A stretch of DNA of 9,184 bases from Sandaracinaceae bacterium (GTDB lineage Bacteria; Myxococcota_A; Polyangia; Polyangiales; Houyiibacteriaceae): contig JAAZAH010000368.1 in assembly GCA_012514415.1 (NCBI GenBank), forward strand, positions 1-9,184, given 5' to 3'. The stretch's first letter is position 1; each line of letters begins with the position of its first letter. Below are positions 1-5,347 of the stretch, one piece after another. The notes below the pieces were generated by a model. The model was not told the DNA's origin, did no database searches, and saw nothing but the letters and a program-made list of their open reading frames with translations. The position numbers and the translations under genes were made by a program.

Positions 1-2119
1 CCTTCCCGATCCTCTCTTCGCTTCGGGACGCGCGCAGAACTACATGGGCATCGCAGCGCTCCTTTCCATCCCGATCTTTACGCAGAGCTTTGATTGGGTC
101 GGATTTTTGATGCGCGTTCTCGCCCGCACCGATGAAGGCTATCTTCTCTTCAGCATAGGCACGGGAGCGATCGCGATCCTTGTGATGTTCCCTGCGGCCT
201 TTTTTGCCGGGATGACCCTCCCGCTCTTTACGATGGCCCTGCTTCGGCGCGGAGCGGGCGAGCGGGCAATTGGACGAATCTACGCGGCCAATACCCTCGG
301 CTCGATCGTTGGCGTGCTTGTCGCCGTGCATGTCCTGATTCCGCTCATCGGTGTCCGCTTCGCGATCACCTTGGGTGCGATCCTCGACATCGCGATCGGC
401 TATTACCTCGTGACGATCGCGCGCCCCTCCCCTTCCCGCTCACGTTTCGTCGTCCACGGAGCCGTCGCAGCGGCCCTTGCGTTCAGCTTGATCTTCGGAG
501 CTCTCAGCCCCTATCAACAGGCAAGCGGAGTCTTTCGAACGGGTGTCGCGCGGAAGGACGTCGAGTCCGTCACCATCCCCTACCTCCGCGATGGCAAGAC
601 GGCGACGGTCGCCGTGACCCACGATGCACGCGGGCTCGCTTCGATCACGACGAATGGTAAGCCCGACGCCGCGATGACGCTCTCACTCGATGCGCCCAAC
701 CCATCGAGCGATGAAAGCACAATGATCCTCCTTGGCCTCGCGCCTTTGGTTTTTCATCCGGAGCCCGAGCGAATCGCGTTCATCGGTTGGGGTTCGGGGC
801 TGAGCACGCATACCTCGCTTGGGAGCGATCGGCCGAAGGCCGTCGAAACCATCGAGATCGAGCCGACCATGTACGAGGGGGCCAAGCATTTCGGCGAAAG
901 AGTCGCTCGCGCCTACAGCGATCCGCGTTCGCGCGTGCACTTCGACGATGCGCGCACGTATTTCGCGCGCGGCTCAAAACGGTTCGATGTGATCGTCTCC
1001 GAGCCCTCCAACCCTTGGGTGAGCGGCGTCGCGAGCCTCTTTACCGTGGAGTTTTATCAGTTCTTACGCGAGCATCTCGAAGAGGACGGGCTGCTCGTCC
1101 AATGGCTTCACGCCTACGAGCTCACCGACGGTCTCCTCGCGACGATGGTGGCCGCGCTCCTCGAAATTTTCCCCGATACCGAGCTCTATCTCTCCAATGA
1201 TGGCGACCTGATTTTCATCTCGAGGATGCCCGGAGCTGCGCGCTATATGAGCGACGAAGCGATCCGCGAAAGCGAAGCGCTCACGATCGAAGCCGGACGC
1301 GTTGGTCTCGGTACGCTCGCCGAGATCCGCTTGCGTTATGCCGCGGGAGCGGCGCTCCTTCGCAGCTACGTTAGGTTTTACGGAGCGCAGCCACATTCGG
1401 ATTTTTATCCCGTCGTGAGCCTCGAGGCTCCGAAAGCCCGCTTCCGCGGCGAGCGCGCGAGCCTCCTTCATGCGCTCGCGGCCAATGGAATGCCGTTTCG
1501 CGAGGTGCTTGGAGAGCATAAACCGCCCTCGGCGAGCGATGGCGTACGCCCAGACCGGATGACCACCCTCAGCAGCATCCATCAAAATGCGCTCGAGATC
1601 GCAGCGCTGATGAAAAAGGCAGGAGCAGAAGGGCGCACCTCCTATGGACGAACCAACGACTCGGTCCCGCACGTCCTACTCAGCCTAGGAAAAAAGCCCA
1701 TCGGCACCGAAGATCGCGTCCTCTTTTCGGATGCGCTCGCACAGCTTGTCTCGCGCACGATTGGTGCACTTCCTCCCGAGGACCTCGTCGGAGTCCTCAT
1801 CGAGCCGACCTGGATCGATCTCAGCGTCCAGCCCGAAGAGGTGCGCCTCATCATGGCTGCCCTCGAATCGGTGGCGAAGAGGGATTTTTCGACGGCCCGG
1901 AAAGAGATCGAATCGCTTCTGAGGAGGAAGACGCTCGGCATCTCGCTCGTTCTTGCCGAACAGCTCCTCGTTTTTGCGCATCTCGGCGCGCTTCAGGATG
2001 GCGATCCCAAAGGAGTCTTCCGGCAGGATCAAGCCATCGGCGTCGAGATTCCTCCCGGAATCCTTGGGACGGCACGGGCGTTCATCCTCGCCTACGCCGG
2101 CGATCAGATTGAGCCCTAG
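1..2119 (+). CDS. Membrane protein fused to a spermidine-synthase-like domain (5' partial)
   Basis: The reading frame is open from base 2 with no stop before the first ATG at 44, so the true start probably lies left of the window. Counting from that ATG (691 aa), residues 1-155 hold several hydrophobic segments, including a loop reading FFAGMTLPL and then IYAANTLGSIVGVL, typical of the membrane half of fused MFS/spermidine-synthase proteins. Residues about 240-390 form a Rossmann methyltransferase-like domain: glycine loop GWGSG (248-252), an acidic strand end IEIEP, DDAR, then DVIVSEPSNPW (315-325). True spermidine synthases carry an Asp where this protein has Ser-Glu-Pro, so polyamine synthesis is doubtful; the SEPSNPW version is common in the fused family, whose substrate is unknown. 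The last 270 residues match nothing I recognise. It is convergent with the next gene and shares the stop palindrome with it. The family assignment is firm; the function is not. Confidence 0.85.
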   Translation, partial: LPDPLFASGRAQNYMGIAALLSIPIFTQSFDWVGFLMRVLARTDEGYLLFSIGTGAIAILVMFPAAFFAGMTLPLFTMALLRRGAGERAIGRIYAANTLGSIVGVLVAVHVLIPLIGVRFAITLGAILDIAIGYYLVTIARPSPSRSRFVVHGAVAAALAFSLIFGALSPYQQASGVFRTGVARKDVESVTIPYLRDGKTATVAVTHDARGLASITTNGKPDAAMTLSLDAPNPSSDESTMILLGLAPLVFHPEPERIAFIGWGSGLSTHTSLGSDRPKAVETIEIEPTMYEGAKHFGERVARAYSDPRSRVHFDDARTYFARGSKRFDVIVSEPSNPWVSGVASLFTVEFYQFLREHLEEDGLLVQWLHAYELTDGLLATMVAALLEIFPDTELYLSNDGDLIFISRMPGAARYMSDEAIRESEALTIEAGRVGLGTLAEIRLRYAAGAALLRSYVRFYGAQPHSDFYPVVSLEAPKARFRGERASLLHALAANGMPFREVLGEHKPPSASDGVRPDRMTTLSSIHQNALEIAALMKKAGAEGRTSYGRTNDSVPHVLLSLGKKPIGTEDRVLFSDALAQLVSRTIGALPPEDLVGVLIEPTWIDLSVQPEEVRLIMAALESVAKRDFSTARKEIESLLRRKTLGISLVLAEQLLVFAHLGALQDGDPKGVFRQDQAIGVEIPPGILGTARAFILAYAGDQIEP

Positions 2120-3690
2120 CGATCGGCAAGCGGACCGCTTCCCGGAAGCCTCTCGCGATCGCGCTCGTACGTAGGGAAGCGCCGTCGGAGCTCCTCGAGC
2201 GCCGCCTTGCTTCCCTCGTGGTCGCCGTCGCGTGCGCGAACCTTCGCGAGATTGTAGAGGATCCGACCGCTCGGCGGGCCCTCTTGGTAGAGCGTCTCGT
2301 AGACGGCGCGCGCTTCTTGGATCGCTCCGCGAGCAAAAAGCATTCGCGCCCAGTTATTTCCCGCCTTGCGCCGATCGCTCGTGCCTTTTTCGCTCCTCAA
2401 GAACGCCTCACGGTAGGCCAGCTCGGCTTCTTGATAGCGCTCGAGCGATTCATAGTGGGTGCCCAGCTGGTAGGGGCCAAGTGGCGAGCCCGGCGCGCGG
2501 ATCGAGGCTTCGAGAAAGAGCGCTTCGGTCGACGCATAGGTCGAGGCGCGCTCCCAGCCAAGAAAGCCAATAACAGCTATCAAAAGAGATACCATTGGCA
2601 GCTTCAACCTCGAAATGCGCTCCAATATAGACAAATAGACTGCGCTGAGGGAAAGCATGGGGCCGAGGACGGCGAGGAGGAGATATCGATCGGCCATCCT
2701 GTTTTGAAGTGGCGCGAGAACCTGCGAAACCGGACCGAGCGCGAGGAAAAAGAGCGCAAGTGCGAAGAGGTGGATCCGGCCTTCGCGACGCGCCGCGAAG
2801 ACCGCGAGGACGCCGAGTCCGGCGAAGAGCAGCACCGCGCCGACCGCCGCCGGATCGAAGGGGCCGTAGCGCCCGACGTCATAGACGATCGAGTGCGGGT
2901 GAATGAAAAAGGACAGCCCCAAGTAGCGCGAAAAAATGACCGAGGCGCTCGCGAAAACGTCCGCAGCATTTTCGGCAAGGGGCGGCGCGATCATGCCGAC
3001 GATATCCCCGACATGAAGGTGCATCGCGAGCGCAGCGCCCGTCATGAGCGTCGTGAGGAGGAGCTCCGCACGACGGATTTTGCGTCGGAGGGCGAGGTCG
3101 GCGAGGAGGAAGAGTCCCGGGAGGATCACGCTCGTCGATTTCGAAAAGAGCGCAAGGAGGGCGAAGGTCGACAGTATGCCGAGGCGCGCGCCGCGAAGAT
3201 ACGAGTGCACCGCGGCCGCGGTGAAGTTGAGGGCGAGGAGATCCTTTGAACCGGCGAGCCAGACGACCGATTCGGCATGGACGGGATGAATGGCAAAGAG
3301 GATGGCGCTCAGCTCCGCGAGGAGACCCGGGCCAACCAGCGCGATGAGCACGGCGCGGACGACGAAGACTGCCGAAAGGTAAAGAAGGAGATGGACGAGA
3401 TGCATCGCCTCGGGCGACAACTCGAGCACCCCACGTAGAAGAAGCGTGAAAAGATCGCGGACTGGAAGGTATTCGGCGCCGAGAGCAATGCGGGTGTCGA
3501 AGCGAAGGTCGAGGAAGATCGCGCGGAGCGTTTCAGCACTCGCTTCGCCCAGCAGCGTATTGTCACGAATGAGCCAATGATCGTCATATCCGAGATAGCC
3601 CGCTCCGAGCGCCGGGGAGTAGACAAGGACGGTCAGAAAGAAGAGAGAAAGCACGCCCCAGCGAGGGCGGAAATTTTGAATGCGGCCCAT
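2116..3690 (-). CDS. TMTC-like multi-pass membrane protein with C-terminal TPR repeats (putative GT-C glycosyltransferase)
   Basis: This 524-aa protein has about ten hydrophobic segments over residues 12-390 and a soluble C-terminal tail. Features of GT-C glycosyltransferases of the TMTC type are visible: a first helix followed by a loop with acidic pair D36-D37 (GYDDHWLI) and N44, then YLPVRDL at 74-80, then HPVHAESVVW at 135-144 with GSKD at 147-150. Residues 395-524 contain about three TPR-like helical pairs, for example the one around YQLGTHYESLERYQEAELAY. Eukaryotic TMTC proteins transfer mannose from a lipid carrier; for bacterial relatives the donor and acceptor are generally unknown, so a role in protein or envelope glycosylation is inference. 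ATG at 3690 is the only usual start before an in-frame stop at 3733-3735. No Shine-Dalgarno sequence precedes it. It is divergent from the pilin-like gene and convergent with the fused synthase gene. Confidence 0.85.
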   Translation of the reverse strand: MGRIQNFRPRWGVLSLFFLTVLVYSPALGAGYLGYDDHWLIRDNTLLGEASAETLRAIFLDLRFDTRIALGAEYLPVRDLFTLLLRGVLELSPEAMHLVHLLLYLSAVFVVRAVLIALVGPGLLAELSAILFAIHPVHAESVVWLAGSKDLLALNFTAAAVHSYLRGARLGILSTFALLALFSKSTSVILPGLFLLADLALRRKIRRAELLLTTLMTGAALAMHLHVGDIVGMIAPPLAENAADVFASASVIFSRYLGLSFFIHPHSIVYDVGRYGPFDPAAVGAVLLFAGLGVLAVFAARREGRIHLFALALFFLALGPVSQVLAPLQNRMADRYLLLAVLGPMLSLSAVYLSILERISRLKLPMVSLLIAVIGFLGWERASTYASTEALFLEASIRAPGSPLGPYQLGTHYESLERYQEAELAYREAFLRSEKGTSDRRKAGNNWARMLFARGAIQEARAVYETLYQEGPPSGRILYNLAKVRARDGDHEGSKAALEELRRRFPTYERDRERLPGSGPLADR

Positions 3691-3751
3691 TCGAGTCTGC
3701 TGATGAAAGCGCTCCGAGACGAAAGATGCAAATCAAAGGGCTCGGCGTCGC

Positions 3752-3780
3752 TTGCCATCCTCCCGCATCGCTTCCATTCT
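3752..3780 (+). promoter_or_regulatory. Candidate sigma-70 promoter for the pilin-like gene
   Basis: TTGCCA (3752-3757) matches five of six -35 consensus bases. A 17-bp spacer leads to CATTCT (3775-3780), which keeps the key A at position 2 and T at position 6 of the -10 box. The expected start point, about seven bases downstream, falls on or next to the A of the ATG at 3787. That would give a leaderless transcript, in line with the missing ribosome-binding site. The -10 match is only three of six, so this is tentative. Confidence 0.3.
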
Positions 3781-3786
3781 CGAGCT

Positions 3787-4347
3787 ATGCGCAGACGTGC
3801 GAGTTCCAAAGAGCTCGGGCTGACCCTCCTCGAGGCGGCGCTCCTGATCGCGATCGTCGGGGGCGCATTCGCTGCCTTCTTTCCCGTCTTCTTTCGCGAG
3901 GTGAAGACTTCGAAGATCGCGGAGGCATCCGCAAACCTCGAGGTGCTTTATCAGCTGACGGAAGCGTATTTCGAAAGGCGACACGAAGACGAAGAGGGGA
4001 TGGTCCGTTCCAAATGCCTCCCGCCCTCTGCCGGTCCGCTCCCGGCCAAGCCGAACCCCGTTCGCACGCCCCTCGAGCTCCATACGGAAAGTGACGACGA
4101 AGACGCGCGCGTATTTGCGGCCCTCGGCTTCGATCCCGGTTCCGTCCGCTATCGCTATTCGATCGTGACCCACCACCCTGGCTGTGGGCTCGAGCGCCGC
4201 GATCAGGGCCCCGACATTGAGTTCGTCGCCGAAGGTGATCTCGACGACGATGGCGTTTACTCACTCTTCATCCGCGGCGCGGCGATTGACGAAAAGGGAA
4301 AACTTGTCCCTCATGGACCGCTTCGGGTGAGGGATCGCGTGGAGTAG
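3787..4347 (+). CDS. Type IV pilin-like / pseudopilin protein
   Basis: This 186-aa protein opens with a short basic leader (MRRRASSKELG), then a class III prepilin cleavage site G11|L12 with the hallmark Glu at position 5 of the mature chain (LTLLE, E16) and a hydrophobic helix over 12-36. A prepilin peptidase should cut and N-methylate it, and the helix would anchor it in the inner membrane or pack it into a pilus or type II secretion pseudopilus. The globular part has two cysteines (C77, C133) that could form a disulfide, and an acidic DxDxDG loop at 151-156 resembling the calcium loops of some pseudopilins. The frame stays open upstream to about 3577, but ATG 3787 puts the leader at normal length, so I chose it. 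No Shine-Dalgarno is visible. No other pilus or secretion gene lies in the window. The ABC ATPase follows after 12 bp. Confidence 0.87.
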   Translation: MRRRASSKELGLTLLEAALLIAIVGGAFAAFFPVFFREVKTSKIAEASANLEVLYQLTEAYFERRHEDEEGMVRSKCLPPSAGPLPAKPNPVRTPLELHTESDDEDARVFAALGFDPGSVRYRYSIVTHHPGCGLERRDQGPDIEFVAEGDLDDDGVYSLFIRGAAIDEKGKLVPHGPLRVRDRVE

Positions 4348-4359
4348 GCGGGCTCTTTG

Positions 4360-5163
4360 ATGAACGAAGCGCAATCGATGAAGAAGGTTCTGGACGTCCG
4401 CGTTGACGCTTGGCGACGAGACGGGCGAACGATTCTGAAAGACATCCACCTCACGATTCATGAAGGTGAGCATTGGGCGATCCTCGGACCGAATGGTGCG
4501 GGCAAGAGCTCGCTCCTTGCCATCCTCGCGGCCTATGAGTGGCCGACTGAAGGACACATCGAGGTCCTCGGCGAGACCTACGGGCGCTGCGATATGAACG
4601 CGATGAAGCGGCGGATTGGCGTCGTCAACGCCGCCATCGCGCGTTGGCTTCGGCCCAACGCCGTGGGAGAGGAAATCGTCGCCTCGGGCCGGTATGCGCT
4701 GCTTGGCCCCTGGCGCAGCTATACCGACGAGGATCGCGAGCTCGGGCGAAAGGCCCTCGAGCGGCTCCACGCAGAAGACCTCGCCGGGAGCCGATTTGGA
4801 AGGCTCTCTCAGGGTGAGCGACAGCGGATCTTGATTGCGCGCGCACTCGTGAGCGATCCGGACATTCTGATCCTCGACGAGGCGGCCATCTCTCTCGATC
4901 CCCTTGCGCGCGAACGACTCATCGCGGACATCGAGTCGCTTCATGAACGCGGTGGTCCGACCACGATCGTCGTGACGCATCACGTCGAAGAGCTCCCCTC
5001 GACGCTCACTCACGCGCTCTTGCTCAAAGATGGAAAAGCGCTCGCTCAAGGACCCATCGAGGAAACGCTCACGAGCGAGAAGCTCAGCCAGCTCTTCGAT
5101 GCGCCCGCGACGTTGACGTCGGAGGGAGGCCGCTACCAGCTTTCGCTCAGGCTCCCGCGATGA
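4360..5163 (+). CDS. ABC-type ATP-binding protein, no permease nearby
   Basis: This is a 267-aa single nucleotide-binding domain. Walker A is GPNGAGKS (43-50), the signature is LSQGE (149-153), Walker B is ILILDE (169-174) with catalytic Glu174, the D-loop is SLD (178-180), and the H-loop is the first His of VVTHH (H207). It is therefore probably an active ATPase. After the catalytic Glu the usual Pro is Ala (LDEAAISLD), and no Gln appears at the usual Q-loop place, where IGVVNAAI is seen. The overall look recalls the stand-alone YlmA/ModF-like ATPases, for which partner and substrate are often unclear. ATG 4360 follows a weak GGCGGG stretch; TTG 4357 or ATG 4378 are possible alternatives. 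The 12-bp gap after the pilin-like gene suggests co-transcription. Without a permease or binding protein the transported substrate cannot be named; it may work with a distant permease or have a non-transport role. Confidence 0.88.
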   Translation: MNEAQSMKKVLDVRVDAWRRDGRTILKDIHLTIHEGEHWAILGPNGAGKSSLLAILAAYEWPTEGHIEVLGETYGRCDMNAMKRRIGVVNAAIARWLRPNAVGEEIVASGRYALLGPWRSYTDEDRELGRKALERLHAEDLAGSRFGRLSQGERQRILIARALVSDPDILILDEAAISLDPLARERLIADIESLHERGGPTTIVVTHHVEELPSTLTHALLLKDGKALAQGPIEETLTSEKLSQLFDAPATLTSEGGRYQLSLRLPR

Positions 5164-5176
5164 TCGCCCCCTCCCG

Positions 5177-5219
5177 TGCTCATCGCTCATACCACGTTTA
5201 ACGCCCGTAGGGATGAGCA
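5177..5219. repeat. Inverted repeat just after the ABC ATPase gene
   Basis: TGCTCATC (5177-5184) and GATGAGCA (5212-5219) are perfect 8-bp inverted copies around a 27-bp spacer, starting 13 bp after the ATPase stop codon. It could form an mRNA 3'-end stem or be an operator. There is no T-tract on either strand, so it is not a classical intrinsic terminator. The spacer contains a small CGTT/AACG symmetry. Confidence 0.4.
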
Positions 5220-5300
5220 ACGACTGGACGCGTGAGCGTTCGAGGGACGGAGAGCGACGCACACACTCGTTGCGCACGAGAGCTACGAAGCGGCGCCCCC

Positions 5301-5317
5301 CTCGGAATGCATCCGAG
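5301..5317. repeat. Short hairpin between convergent genes
   Basis: CTCGGA (5301-5306) pairs perfectly with TCCGAG (5312-5317) around a 5-nt loop ATGCA, about 30 bp past the kinase stop. It sits where a terminator for the kinase transcript or the opposing ATPase transcript would be useful. No U-run follows in either direction, so termination is only a possibility. Confidence 0.3.
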
Positions 5318-5347
5318 AGGCATCGCGCCTTGGCCTTGCTCCGTATT

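Noticed and set aside
2128..2149. Two overlapping small stems (AAGC/GCTT at 2128-2140 and GCTTC/GAAGC at 2137-2149) just after the plus-strand stop
   Set aside because: Stems are 4-5 bp, lie inside the coding end of the opposite gene and have no T-run, so they are not good terminators.
2154..2163. CGCGATCGCG palindrome resembling the cyanobacterial HIP1 octamer
   Set aside because: GATCG/CGATC words are common throughout this GC-rich window, and the gene content does not suggest a cyanobacterium.
2218..3249. Long plus-strand open frame (343 codons) opposite the TMTC-like gene
   Set aside because: Its product is a string of Arg/Glu-rich residues with no domain pattern, while the opposite strand encodes clear membrane helices and TPRs. 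It is a by-product of high GC.
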